From Peribacillus frigoritolerans (GTDB lineage Bacteria > Bacillota > Bacilli > Bacillales > DSM-1321): 64,000 nucleotides of DNA. Under the pieces are notes generated by a model. The model was not told the origin of the DNA and searched no databases. It saw only the letters and a program-made list of their open reading frames with translations. A program made the position numbers and the translations under genes. Shown here in pieces: positions 27,685 to 37,206 of the stretch (its first letter is position 1; each line of letters starts with the position of its first letter). The stretch is taken from positions 3,762,778 through 3,826,777 of the forward strand of contig NZ_KV440950.1 in the NCBI RefSeq assembly GCF_001636405.1, in the 5' to 3' direction.

Positions 27685-29097
27685 TTAATTCTTCTCCCCG
27701 AACTCTTTTGCTGCTGATTTTTGATCCTTTATTTTAAAAGAAATGAGGAAGCTAATTAACGAAAGTACAGCGATGACAATAAATGAGATTTGCGCGCCAT
27801 ACATATCAGGATGGACTATCTCGGGACGCTGCTGTGCATTTTCGGTAGCTGATGTCATCACAGTAACAAGTATTGCCGTACCTACAGATGCGGCAATCAT
27901 TTTCATCGTATTATCCATTGCTGCACCATGGGCGATTAACCGTTTAGGCAGCTGGTTTAAGGCGGCCGTTGAAACAGGCATCATAACCATGGCTAATCCG
28001 AACATCCGAATACTGTACATGACCATAATGAATGTAAAACTTGTCGAAGGACCAACATCGATAAAAGTGAAGGAGGAAGCGGTTATAAGGAGTAATCCGC
28101 CAATAACCAGCCACCTGGCCCCAATCCGGTCAAAAATACGTCCAATGAACGGTGACATTATTCCTGTAATAAGTGCTCCAGGGAGTATGGCCAATCCAGC
28201 TTCAAACGCAGTAAACCCTCGCATGTTTTGCATAAATAGCGGGATGAGCGTTTCGGCACCTATCAGACCCATAAAGGTAATGGCTCCAATAATGATAGCA
28301 ATCGGGAATAATGAATACGTGAACACACGGAACTCCAGCATTGGATGTTTCAGTCGCAATTGCCTGTTGATGAACCAAACAAGTGATATTGTCCCAATGC
28401 CTAGGGAGATGATGGTACTCTCGTCTGTCCAGCCATAATTACCAGCCGCTGTAAAACCATACAATAATCCACCGAAACCTACGGAAGATAAAACAATCGA
28501 AAGCACATCCACTTTTGGCCGTGTAACTTCTGTTACATTTTTTAAAGCGAAGAACGCAACTATGATATCAATAATAGCAATTGGAAGTATGATAAAGAAT
28601 AACACCCTCCATGAGTAGGTCTCCGTAACCCAGCCAGATAAAGCGGGACCAATAGCCGGCGCGAAGGAAATGACCAGCCCGACCAGTCCCATCGCTGCAC
28701 CCCGTTTATGAACAGGGAAAATCATTAGGAAGACTGTTTGCATTAACGGGAGCATGATTCCTGCTCCGCTCGACTGGATCATCCTTCCTAGTAGCAGCAT
28801 TCCAAAATTAGGAGCTAGCCCAGCAACCAATGTACCAATTGCAAATATCCCCATCGCGGAAAGGAAAAGCTGTCTGGTGGTAAAGCGCTCCAGTAAAAAC
28901 GCGCTAACAGGGATCATGATCCCATTAACCAGCATAAAAACGGTTGTTAGCCACTGTGCACTATTTGCCGTAACATTCATCTCCTCCATTACAGGAGGAA
29001 TGGCGGTAATCATTAATGTTTGATTCAAGATCGCAATGAATGTACCCGCAAGCAAAAGAGCAACAATTGTTGTCTGTTTACGATTTGTTGAACTCAA
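27685..29097 (-). CDS. Drug:H+ antiporter, DHA2 (14-TM) MFS family
   Basis: 470 residues with 14 predicted helices. The MFS loop motif is LLERFTTRQLFL, and antiporter motif C is seen in GLVISFAPAIGPALSGWV. Closest in type to EmrB/QacA/Mdr pumps. It starts with TTG after AAGGGGG. The plus strand shows no regulator next to it; the ArsR gene at 30953 is separated by an unrelated ORF. It is flanked by the diverged direct repeats at 27366 and 29608. Substrate unknown. Confidence 0.87.
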   Translation of the reverse strand: MSSTNRKQTTIVALLLAGTFIAILNQTLMITAIPPVMEEMNVTANSAQWLTTVFMLVNGIMIPVSAFLLERFTTRQLFLSAMGIFAIGTLVAGLAPNFGMLLLGRMIQSSGAGIMLPLMQTVFLMIFPVHKRGAAMGLVGLVISFAPAIGPALSGWVTETYSWRVLFFIILPIAIIDIIVAFFALKNVTEVTRPKVDVLSIVLSSVGFGGLLYGFTAAGNYGWTDESTIISLGIGTISLVWFINRQLRLKHPMLEFRVFTYSLFPIAIIIGAITFMGLIGAETLIPLFMQNMRGFTAFEAGLAILPGALITGIMSPFIGRIFDRIGARWLVIGGLLLITASSFTFIDVGPSTSFTFIMVMYSIRMFGLAMVMMPVSTAALNQLPKRLIAHGAAMDNTMKMIAASVGTAILVTVMTSATENAQQRPEIVHPDMYGAQISFIVIAVLSLISFLISFKIKDQKSAAKEFGEKN

Positions 29098-29607
29098 TAA
29101 TGGTCCCCCTTTACGATTTGGAAAAAAACATACTTTTGTAGATTACACGAATTCACATCAGATTTCCAGTAATTTGCTGTTAAAAATAAAAGCAATAAAG
29201 TCGGTAGTAAATCATTACTACAGCAAAACTACCCTGAATATAACGACTTTCTTCTATAGTTATTTATAAAAAACAAAAAAGTATCATTCGCTTTTAGATC
29301 ATAGGGACCATGGTATCAAAACGCGGAAATATACTAAGCAAATATCGGCAACTTAATTACAATGGTGATTATTTGTTATAGCCAGTTAAGAGTGCTTTTT
29401 ATGCAATAAAGGTCTTTCACTTGAAGATTGTTTTGATGTCTGCTGCGGCAATTTGATCCGCTCTTATAGGGAGTGACTTTTGAAGGTGCCTCCGTGTTTG
29501 GTTCAAAAGCAACCCTTTGACTAGGCTAATACAGCATCAATTACAAACTGTTCTTCAAACGAAATCTCCTTTTAGTTGTAGGGGTTTGGATTCTATTGAA
29601 TGGCGGT

Positions 29608-29684
29608 CACTTAAAAGATCCATAAATGGTTTAAAATTAAAGATATGAAAAGTAGTCCAGATTTATAGATATTTCCACAGCTAA
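29608..29684 (+). repeat. Diverged direct repeat, right copy
   Basis: Partner of 27366-27453: GGTTTAAAATTAAAGATATG and AGTCCAGATTTATAG..TTCCACAGCTA. The stretch 29,100-29,607 shows no gene. Confidence 0.5.
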
Positions 29685-29710
29685 TCCTGCAAATATAAAA
29701 AGCACCCCAT

Positions 29711-30484
29711 TTAATGGATGCTTAGATTTCCTTTCTTTCGTAATCTTATTTCAAATTTATCACTGAAAAACTCATTTGCATTAAAAATCGTACTAATGTC
29801 TGAAATATCACCTATGTTCACAATTATTGCTTCATCAACTTCTTGATCTGTGAGAACTATGCGATATTCATATTGATTTTCAAAGTATCTATCTTTCCAA
29901 AAATAAATATCAGTCCCTTGATTTTTATAAGAGCTCATCCTTGCTGAGGAATTGATGTTATAATCATCGTATTTTACCAAGCCCCCTCTGTAAGCATAAC
30001 CTTTTTCATTGAGTGTTCTAGTAATTCTGTCAATAAATTGCGAAGGGGTAACAAAAATCAAGCTGTCTCCGAACTCCCTGATCATTTTATCGATTTGTTC
30101 ATTAGGTAAATCAAATTTGGTATAGTAATATTTTTCATCCTCGTTAACCACTTTTAACATATCGCCAATAATTGCAAACATACAATATAATGGTCTTTTT
30201 TCATTTATATTTTTTCTGAAATTCAATTTTTTAGTTCGCCCCGACATTATTAATTCATTGGTATCTTGAGTAAAGAAATTCATGGTTAATTCCGTAAAAA
30301 CATGTGCTGCTTCAAATTTGTCTCCTACACCTTTTTCTCCTGAAGCACTTTCTATATCAATATACTTTTTGAAATTATTCATATATAAATCTCCAGACAA
30401 AAAACTTTCCACAAAAGGTGTGAACTTTATAAATCCAAAAACTTGACCTTTAAATCCAACGTCTGACATTTTCATACGCTTCAT
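29711..30484 (-). CDS. Protein of unknown function, possible defence/phage-type orphan
   Basis: 257 residues, complete frame. Features: GQVFGFIKFTPFVESFLSG, then DLYMNNFKKYIDIE, a central YYYTKFDLP region, and a C-terminal segment with FWKDRYFENQYEYRIVL. The order small basic N-terminus, 'YMNNFKKY', 'YEYRI' recalls DUF2971-like proteins found near phage and defence genes, but I cannot assign it. No signal peptide or membrane segment. Transcribed alone; the upstream 400 bp hold no gene on this strand. GGAGGGAATG precedes the first Met. Confidence 0.55.
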   Translation of the reverse strand: MKRMKMSDVGFKGQVFGFIKFTPFVESFLSGDLYMNNFKKYIDIESASGEKGVGDKFEAAHVFTELTMNFFTQDTNELIMSGRTKKLNFRKNINEKRPLYCMFAIIGDMLKVVNEDEKYYYTKFDLPNEQIDKMIREFGDSLIFVTPSQFIDRITRTLNEKGYAYRGGLVKYDDYNINSSARMSSYKNQGTDIYFWKDRYFENQYEYRIVLTDQEVDEAIIVNIGDISDISTIFNANEFFSDKFEIRLRKKGNLSIH

Positions 30485-30952
30485 TCCCTCCTATTTAACT
30501 ACTAAATTCACAAAAGGGACTATTTACCGGTATTTATTCCAAGACTATTATGAACGTTTACTGTTAGTGAACATGTAAAAATGTATGCCTAGTTTACAAA
30601 GAATATACTTCAGTAAAAAACGCTTATCCAATGGTATACAGTCTTTCTTCTTTACAGTCTTCTCTTTAGCCTCTCCTGAATTAATCTCTCCCCAAAAAAG
30701 CAACCAATTTATCACGTGCATTTTATCAAAAAAATCCTTGTAGAGACGAATCAAAATTAATGTTTAGAAATAAAGCTTTCCATTTTATTGTTGGGTCCAA
30801 TATTCTTTTTTTAAAGCAGGAATCGTGAATATACCGAATATCCTAGGACAGCGGTACTGTATAATGGAAGTATAAGTTTAGTTATTTTTAATGCTGATTA
30901 ATTGGCGTTCAGCTTATTAACTAATCTATCGGCAGAAAGGTTGGTAACTATT

Positions 30953-31639
30953 TTGAGTATAAATCCAAATATGGTGGAGATAGCCTCCCTCCTTGGGGAA
31001 ACGTCACGTGCAACAATACTTGCAAGTCTCCTGGATGGGCGTTTTCATACGGCAGGTGAATTAGCGTTGATGGCTGCAATAACACCTCAAACCGCCAGCT
31101 TTCACCTTTCTAAGTTAGTGGAAGGAAACCTTGTTATAGTTGAAAAACACGGACGACATCGCTATTATCAGCTAGCAAATGGAGAAATTGCGCACATTTT
31201 GGAATCGTTTCTTGCCATTTCCCCACCTCCTGAAGTTCGGTCATTAAAACAATCAAGTCAGGTCAAAATGCTTCAGGAAGCCAGAACTTGCTATGATCAT
31301 TTGGCAGGAAAACTAGGCGTCCAATTAACTGAATCGATGTTGAAAGCCGGATATTTGAAAAAAGAAGAGAGAGAGTTTACAGTTACACCCAAAGGAGATC
31401 ATTTTTTTTCAGAATTCGGCGTCGATTTACTTGATTTAAGAAGAAAACGCCGTTCATTTTCCCACTCATGTTTAGACTGGAGTGAACGTCACCATCATCT
31501 TGGCGGAGCTTTAGGAAATGGGCTTCTTACACATTTATTTGATTTAGGCTGGATAGTCCGTGTTCCATCAATACGAGCAGTAAAGGTCACACCTAAAGGG
31601 AAAGAAGGATTTAAAGAAGTTTTTTGCATAGAGGTATAA
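30953..31639 (+). CDS. ArsR-family winged-helix regulator
   Basis: About 228 residues from a TTG at 30953 (AGAAAGG 12 bases upstream); an in-frame earlier TTG has no RBS. The N-terminal winged helix reads EIASLLGETSRATILASLL, HTAGELALMAAITPQTASFH, then YYQLANGEI. The C-terminal ~130 residues form an extra domain with two Cys (EARTCYDHLAG, HSCLDWSERHHHLGGALG), which resembles larger ArsR/DUF proteins that sense organic ligands or metals. No target gene is adjacent on the same strand. Confidence 0.85.
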   Translation: MSINPNMVEIASLLGETSRATILASLLDGRFHTAGELALMAAITPQTASFHLSKLVEGNLVIVEKHGRHRYYQLANGEIAHILESFLAISPPPEVRSLKQSSQVKMLQEARTCYDHLAGKLGVQLTESMLKAGYLKKEEREFTVTPKGDHFFSEFGVDLLDLRRKRRSFSHSCLDWSERHHHLGGALGNGLLTHLFDLGWIVRVPSIRAVKVTPKGKEGFKEVFCIEV

Positions 31640-31728
31640 TTTTAAAATCCCTCATGATAAAAAGAAAGGTTCTTTTTCATCATGAGGGACTTTCTGTCTT
31701 TAGCGGCAAGAATCAATCCATACGATTA

Positions 31729-32613
31729 CTATAAAGCTCTTTTAACGAATATATTTTCCTTTTGGAAATTGCTATTTACAAGATAGATGCCAATGATGAT
31801 AAACAGTCCGCCAATTAAGAGTGAAGTGTATATCTGTTCACCTAATAGTGCCCACCCTGATAATACACCGAAGAAAGGTGCCAAAAATAAAAAGGCACTT
31901 GTTTTTCCGGGATCACTCTTTTGTAAAAGGTAATACCAAACAGCAAATTGCACGATCGATGACATGATACTTAACCATAATAAAATGAACAACGAATTGC
32001 CATTCAGTATGAAAAATGGTTTTTCAAGAATAAAGCTGCCAAGTAAAAGCAGTAAACCGCCAAAAAGCATCTGATAGGCAGATAATACCCATGTATCGGA
32101 AATCGCCCCCCATTTTTTCGCCAATAAAGTGGAAATCGCCCAGAAAACAGCAGAAAGAATGCCGAAAAGAATACCAACCTTGAATTCAAGTTGCGCGCCC
32201 ATCGTTATAATTACTCCGACTAATCCTAATAAAACACCAATCCATTGATATAGTTTATAGCGTGTTTGTGAAAAGATCGTACCGAAAACAACAACAAGCA
32301 ACGGGTTCGTGAATGTAAGAATGGAGGATTCACTTGCTGTAATCGTGCGTAAACTCAGGAAAATGCACCCCATTACTCCGGCAGTTTGAAAAGTGCCGAT
32401 AATGAGAATTTTTATCCAATCCCCTTTAGAGTTTGGGTGCGGTCTTTTTAAAAAGATTACGATTATCGCCATTATGAGTCCGGCAAGTGTGAAGCGTAAT
32501 GCTGCTAATAATAATGGGGATGAATAAGGTAGACCAATTTTAACTACTGCAAAAGAAGAACCCATCAAAAATGTCGTTAAAAGTATCAACACTGTAAATT
32601 TGTAAACATTCAT
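31729..32613 (-). CDS. EamA/DMT-family transporter
   Basis: About 294 residues with ten membrane helices in two EamA repeats. ATG at 32613 is chosen because CAGGAG precedes it; a further ATG six codons upstream lacks an RBS. Landmarks: SSFAVVKIGLPYSSPLLLAALRF and the second-repeat GVLLGLVGVIITMGA. Members export amino acids or metabolites. It converges on the ArsR gene and shares the short hairpin region between them. Confidence 0.85.
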   Translation of the reverse strand: MNVYKFTVLILLTTFLMGSSFAVVKIGLPYSSPLLLAALRFTLAGLIMAIIVIFLKRPHPNSKGDWIKILIIGTFQTAGVMGCIFLSLRTITASESSILTFTNPLLVVVFGTIFSQTRYKLYQWIGVLLGLVGVIITMGAQLEFKVGILFGILSAVFWAISTLLAKKWGAISDTWVLSAYQMLFGGLLLLLGSFILEKPFFILNGNSLFILLWLSIMSSIVQFAVWYYLLQKSDPGKTSAFLFLAPFFGVLSGWALLGEQIYTSLLIGGLFIIIGIYLVNSNFQKENIFVKRAL

Positions 32614-32824
32614 TTTTTTATCTCCTGACATATTTAAATGACCAATCTACAGATAGTATAGCCGGTGATTATTTCAGCTCTCATCGAAATATGGAATACA
32701 AGTGGATCAAACTTAATGGTATCGACATATCAAAGGGAATCTTCATAGTTTAATTGATATAAGTAACCTCTTTATCATCGTATTCATCTTTGAAATCAAC
32801 TTAAGAAATAGAGGTAACCTCATC

Positions 32825-33211
32825 CTATTTTTCATATATTTCAAGAGGCAAATCATCCGGATCACTAAAAAAAGTGAACCTTTTTCCTGTTAACTCATCA
32901 ACACGGATTGGTTCGACTGGAATGTTTTCTTTTTCTAAATCTTCAATCGCTTGATTAATATCTTCCACTTCAAAAGCAAGATGTCTAAGCCCCCTAGCTT
33001 CAGGATAACTAGGACGATGCGGGGGATCAGGAAATGAGAACAATTCCAGCTGATATTCCCCTCCGACGATTAAGTCCAATTTATAAGATTTCCTTTCTGA
33101 CCGATATGTTTCCTTCTCGATATCACACCCTAAAATATTTACATAGAAGTTCTTTGACTTTTCATAATCGGAACAAATTATTGCTACATGATGTATTTTA
33201 TTTAATTTCAT
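32825..33211 (-). CDS. VOC-superfamily (glyoxalase-like) protein
   Basis: 128 residues from the ATG at 33211 (AGGAGG upstream); seven extra N-terminal codons lack an RBS. Two beta-alpha-beta-beta-beta modules are evident: HHVAIICSDYEKSKNFYVNIL and LRHLAFEVEDINQAIEDLE, with metal-ligand candidates His in HHVAI, Glu in YQLELF, His in LRHLAF and Glu in DLPLEIYE. It belongs to the SMU1112c/GloA2-like group. Natural substrate unknown. Confidence 0.85.
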   Translation of the reverse strand: MKLNKIHHVAIICSDYEKSKNFYVNILGCDIEKETYRSERKSYKLDLIVGGEYQLELFSFPDPPHRPSYPEARGLRHLAFEVEDINQAIEDLEKENIPVEPIRVDELTGKRFTFFSDPDDLPLEIYEK

Positions 33212-33289
33212 TTGCTTCCTCCTTAAAAACATTGGTTATTTTCATGTGATTTTACCAAAGTTATACATATGCTTCCCTCGGACTCTACT

Positions 33290-33432
33290 GCACGATATGG
33301 TATATTCATTTCCCTTTGACAGGTCCACCACTTAGATTAATTGCAGACATTAGAAAAGTTATATATTCATCATGGAAAATGCCAGGGCCATACTGTTTGA
33401 TTAATATTATTGCTAATGGCGTATAAAAAAAT
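33290..33432 (-). pseudogene. Short unidentified coding relic
   Basis: The minus strand is open for about 35 codons (LAIILIKQYGPGIFHDEY, then MSAINLSGGPVKGK and a stop) without a start codon. Function not recognised. Confidence 0.2.
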
Positions 33433-33472
33433 AAAAAGCCCTGTTAGCTGAAATTCAGTAACATCAGGCTTT
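33433..33472 (-). terminator. Terminator hairpin
   Basis: AAAGCCTGATGTTA and TAACAGGGCTTTTT pair with a few mismatches; the U-run lies on the minus strand. Confidence 0.6.
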
Positions 33473-33566
33473 CAAGATCTAACCGGTTGAGTTTTTGCAC
33501 TATCTATATATGATTTCGAACAAACTTTTATAAATCATACCCACTTTTTCCTGCATTGATTTTAAA

Positions 33567-33765
33567 CTATTTTACAGCAGGAATTGTTTGTGGATGTTCA
33601 GTTATGAAATTTTCCTTACCCGATTTCAAGGTCATGAAAGCGATAAAACAAACGACTCCGAATGAAACCAATAACCAAACAGCTCCATTAAACGATCCAT
33701 TGAAAGCGTCTATGACAAAACCAATCGTTAAAGGAGCGATGAAGCCAGCCAGCCAATTGCATCTC
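33567..33765 (-). pseudogene. C-terminal remnant of an MFS transporter
   Basis: An open frame reads AGFIAPLTIGFVIDAFNG, then AVWLLVSFGVVCFIAFMTL, ending ..PQTIPAVK. This is the last two helices of an anion/sugar-acid:H+ symporter-type MFS protein. The rest of the gene is absent upstream. Confidence 0.7.
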
Positions 33766-33776
33766 TAAATTGACCA

Positions 33777-33800
33777 CCCCCAATGCAACCTCCATTGGGG
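33777..33800. terminator. Small hairpin
   Basis: CCCCAATG and CATTGGGG flank an 8-base loop; no clear T-run. It lies between the 40-aa ORF and the MFS remnant. Confidence 0.4.
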
Positions 33801-33827
33801 TACAGTTCACTTCACGTATGCTTTTCT

Positions 33828-33950
33828 TTACCAGTTATTCGTTTTATCTAATAATTGATCAATATCAAATGCATCGAGATGAAATGGAATTGACTCTTCG
33901 GCAAGTTCTTCAGTAGCAAAAAGCAATTGGTCAATATCTATTATAGTCAA
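33828..33950 (-). CDS. Small 40-aa acidic peptide ORF
   Basis: A TTG start is preceded by AAGGAGGGG, one of the strongest RBSs in the window. The peptide reads IDIDQLLFATEELAEE in the first half and FDIDQLLDKTNNW at the end, with the DIDQLL motif twice. It is very acidic and without Cys or a signal peptide. I know no family. Could be a regulatory or antitoxin-like peptide, or the start of a lost gene. The 400 bp upstream (33,951-34,349) hold no gene. Confidence 0.45.
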   Translation of the reverse strand: MTIIDIDQLLFATEELAEESIPFHLDAFDIDQLLDKTNNW

Positions 33951-34382
33951 AAACAATTCCCCTCCTTTTTAATCACTTTACCCTCAAACTTTACTTTAGT
34001 AGTTAATTCTTTTGAGGGCATCTTTATTCAGGAATTTTTAGGATCCTTTTTAATTCTAGAATTTGAAGAATGAATAGCTCTCTTTATGTAAATATTTATA
34101 CACCAGAATACTTTTCTAATAATTTCCATTATACCGCAAATGAAACTGTATAATTTTACAATTGTATAACAATTATCGTGAAAACCTCATGGGACTTTTT
34201 ATTTTTGTTAGAATGCTAATAATATAATTCTATAAGTAAAGCGATTCTTAATAAAAGATCGCTCCCTATTGCGGAACATTAACCGGTTGAAATAAAGCTA
34301 ATTTCAGGAAATTCAAACCATATTCTTTTTCGGTATTTACTGGTATAATATGGATGATTTTGTTAGTGAGAGGGGAGAAAAC

Positions 34383-34859
34383 ATGAATCAACTTGTATTT
34401 AAGCAATTTGAGATGACGAGAGAATACTTCATCAAGAATGTAGAGTCCATTTCTAAGGAACTAAACGATGTGCAGCCAGATGGCTTTAATAACACAATTC
34501 ATTGGCATACTGGTCACGTTTTGACAATTACAGAACAAACTATGTTTGGTTTCCCGAATGCAACAACCCATCTTCCCACGAATTATATAAAGTTATTTGG
34601 GAATGGCACAAAACCAGCCGATTGGACAGGGAATATACCTGCTATGGATCAGCTGGTTGTACAGTTGAAAGATCAAATAACTCGTTTAAAGCAAATTCCT
34701 CCTGAACAGCTAGATCAAGATTTGGATACACCATTCCTAGGATGTAAGACTGTTGGAGAACTTGCAGGTTTAACATTAATGCATGAAGCGACTCATATGG
34801 GGCAAATTCAGGCAATGAAGCGTATCATTGAGCATGTAAGTCTCAAAAACCGAATTTAA
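34383..34859 (+). CDS. DinB/YfiT-family putative metalloenzyme
   Basis: 158 residues from the ATG at 34383, behind GAGAGGGGAG. A four-helix-bundle protein with the three-His metal site typical of DinB: His in NTIHWHTGHV and HExxHxGQ-type segment MHEATHMGQIQAMKR. DinB-like proteins act as metal-dependent thiol transferases or have unknown roles. Monocistronic, with its own terminator. A second, distinct DinB protein lies at 62364. Confidence 0.87.
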   Translation: MNQLVFKQFEMTREYFIKNVESISKELNDVQPDGFNNTIHWHTGHVLTITEQTMFGFPNATTHLPTNYIKLFGNGTKPADWTGNIPAMDQLVVQLKDQITRLKQIPPEQLDQDLDTPFLGCKTVGELAGLTLMHEATHMGQIQAMKRIIEHVSLKNRI

Positions 34860-34883
34860 CAAAGTGTTATATTAAGATGAAAA

Positions 34884-34912
34884 AGCCAGTCTAATAAAAC
34901 TGGTTTTTTCTT
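34884..34912 (+). terminator. Terminator of the first DinB gene
   Basis: AGCCAGT and ACTGGTT flank an 8-base loop followed by TTTTTTC. Confidence 0.8.
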
Positions 34913-35066
34913 TTGTTTGTTATATTTTATACATCATTATTCTACATAACACTCTCTATTTTCATTACTCCACAAACTATTCCTTCTTGAACACACTTAA
35001 TCTACCTATTTTTATTAAGCTATTCTGCCCTTAGCCATAATTTATCTAAATAAGGTTTTCTATTAT

Positions 35067-35352
35067 GTCAAAAAACAATCAACAGCAAAAAAAATGGACA
35101 CTCAACTATCTGTAGCAACCTTTACTGGTATTGAATTAGGACAAGAGCTTGCAAATATTCATCAAGAAGTTTCTCAATTAATTTAATTCGTATCTCCATT
35201 TCAAAATTCCCCACAAGGTGGCCCAGCAAATCTAGCTTCAAACTCATAAAAAAAACAGATAGTATCATATAGTTCTCAAGCTTAACAACAAATGAAGAAA
35301 GCAGATCAACAAGAAGAAACTCCAGGAAAAACACAATATATGAGATTATGTA
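35067..35352 (+). pseudogene. Decayed gene of unknown function
   Basis: After one frame change near the start, the plus strand reads ATFTGIELGQELANIHQE, VSQLI, stop, VSPFQNSPQGGPANLASNS, stop and then QQMKKADQQEETPGKTQ. Several stop codons in an otherwise protein-like sequence indicate a dead gene. The family is not recognised. Confidence 0.4.
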
Positions 35353-35484
35353 GGACATGGGAAGATGACCGTCTTTAATAAAGTGCATTTTCCTTTAATT
35401 CTTTTTACTCTTTTCCTTTCACTAAAAAGGAGATGCCGATCAGCTCCTGATAATGAAGTAAAGCACCTGTCAGCCATATCCATT

Positions 35485-35650
35485 AAGCGCAAAAATGAGC
35501 GCTCCACCACAGAGAATGAAAATCGTGGAAAATCATCCATACTCATTCTATGGCTGGGTGAGTAAGGCGATGAACTATGGTGCCAATAGCCCATTCGTTA
35601 GTCTGACTCCAACGGCCTCGGTGCATCACAGACTGTCGCTCCCTTAAGGG
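35485..35650 (+). ncRNA. Solitary IS110 non-coding end / candidate bridge-RNA gene without transposase
   Basis: This region aligns over its whole length with 1698-1865, the leader of the second IS110 element, and shares blocks such as CACCACAGAGAATGAAAAT, GATGAACTATGGTGC, CGTTAGTCTGACTCCAACG and GACTGTCGCTCCCTTA. The bases at 35524-35543, 35585-35588 and 35614-35619 differ, at exactly the places where the other copy differs. No transposase frame follows. It is either a deletion relic or a stand-alone RNA gene with different binding loops. Confidence 0.6.
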
Positions 35651-35814
35651 GGTGACAATAAATAATGGATGATAACAATACCACCAGGCTCGGACCTTTT
35701 TTGGTGGATCTCATTAACTAGCTCACCTCGACAATAAACCCATGAGCTAGCCTGTTTTGTCCCTGATGATGTAGATGTACAAGAGTTCCCTGATTATCCT
35801 CTTAAGGTTATTGT

Positions 35815-36237
35815 TTACTTTAAGGTATCCAATCCAACTTTAAAGAATGAGTTTAATCCATAAGCCACTGATTGAACCGTATTCGCATTATCCAATAGTG
35901 ACTGTTTATTCTCCCCAGTTGGATTCTCTTTTGCTCGTATGAAGGAGGCTTCCAGAGCTGACAACTTTTGTTTCAACTCATTGATTTGCTCTTGGACTGA
36001 ACCCTTAATTGCAGTAGCTTCCCTGAAGCACTGTTTACCTTTTGGACTAATCGTTGCTCTGCTTATCTTCCCAGTTGTACTCTTTTTGATAGCTATGAGC
36101 TTCTTGTTCGCAAGTATCACTAACTCAGCCCTTACCACTTCAAGATTTTTATCGTACTTTTCAGCAATTTTACTTACACATCTTTCTCTATTGCATTCCT
36201 CAAGGAAAGAAAGTATTTGCTTTTGTAGATGATTCAT
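35815..36237 (-). CDS. Small winged-helix-like protein, unknown function
   Basis: 140 residues from the ATG at 36237 (GGAGAAACCAAT upstream; a longer frame lacks an RBS). The first ~80 residues look like a winged helix (LQKQILSFLEECNRERCVSKIAEKY, VVRAELVILANKKLIAI, RATISPKGKQCF). A coiled-coil follows (VQEQINELKQKLSALEASFIRAKEN), then a short helix. Likely a DNA-binding regulator or phage-derived protein. Stands alone. Confidence 0.55.
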   Translation of the reverse strand: MNHLQKQILSFLEECNRERCVSKIAEKYDKNLEVVRAELVILANKKLIAIKKSTTGKISRATISPKGKQCFREATAIKGSVQEQINELKQKLSALEASFIRAKENPTGENKQSLLDNANTVQSVAYGLNSFFKVGLDTLK

Positions 36238-36273
36238 ATTGGTTTCTCCTCTTAAGTTTGTTTCCATTTGCAA

Positions 36274-36765
36274 GAATTATAAAGTTTCTTTCTACCGTTT
36301 CTTTAAAGTTTGCATACCATAAAACCCCAAAACACATATATTGTTTTTTTCGTATTTTCTCTTACAAAAACACCTTTAATTTATCACAGGAACCACAGAA
36401 TCTAATATAAAACTACAGAAACTAACAAATGTTTTTTAAATATTCAATTAATCGCACAAAAATTGGAAGTATACGCATTCATAACGTAAGGGAAAGAACG
36501 AGACAAGCATTGTTTAAGGATATAGGGACAAGAGGATCAAAGCCATTCGATTGCGGGAAGTTTTAGGCTCAACAACTCGAAGAGTAAGAAAAACAGCTGC
36601 TATGTTAACCGAAATCGATGAATATAATAAAAGGATCTAAGATCATCTCACCAAGAAAAGCTGGTGGCAGCAATTATGAAAGTAAATAAAAATATCCATA
36701 TGGATTATACCAAGATAAAATTCTCTGGCACCCGTTAAGAAAACAGGTTTTTTCTGGAGTATATA
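36274..36765. other. Gene-free stretch
   Basis: Only short frames broken by stops are present (for example ERTRQALFKDIGTRGSKPF on the plus strand near 36500). No RBS-linked ORF and no clear hairpin apart from weak ones. Confidence 0.3.
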
Positions 36766-37035
36766 TCAATTAGGGTTTTCCATCCTTTTCCCAATAGTTA
36801 GCTCGGATTTTGAAGATATATCTTCTATAAATACTTCATCACGATTTCTATATCCCTTTTCTCCGTCTAAAGTAAAAAAAGTCATTCTACCTTGTGAAAT
36901 CATATTTCCACTCAAATGCTTTACTATTACCGCAACAGACTCGATATTATGAGTCCCATGTATTTTCCTTTCGGATAATAGATTTACCGCTTTATCTCCA
37001 AGGCTTTTTACACTTTTAAATCTTTCGAATAATCT
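36766..37035 (-). pseudogene. C-terminal remnant of an unrecognised gene
   Basis: An open frame of 90 codons without any plausible start reads SLGDKAVNLLSERKIHGTHN, then VAVIVKHLSGNMISQGRMTF and ends IGKRMENPN. It is protein-like but truncated at the 5' side. No family assigned. Confidence 0.4.
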
Positions 37036-37136
37036 TTAAATATTCGTTTTCAATATCACAGTCAGCCCCTTCCAAAAAATAGCATTTTCTTAAAATTAAC
37101 TTGAAATTTTTACCACAACCATTATAATAAAGTTTT

Positions 37137-37170
37137 CTTAATGAACTAACTGCCCAATTAGTTCATTAAG
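37137..37170. repeat. Perfect 13-bp inverted repeat
   Basis: CTTAATGAACTAA and TTAGTTCATTAAG flank an 8-base loop, directly abutting the next hairpin. Tandem hairpins like this may form a double terminator. Confidence 0.6.
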
Positions 37171-37206
37171 AAAAACCGAAATCAGGTCATTTCGGTTTTT
37201 CTTTTT
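37171..37206. terminator. Bidirectional terminator
   Basis: AAAAACCGAAAT and ATTTCGGTTTTT flank a six-base loop followed by CTTTTTT. Confidence 0.85.

Noticed and set aside
30548-30754. 68-codon minus-strand frame
   Set aside because: No RBS, AT-driven composition and no family resemblance.
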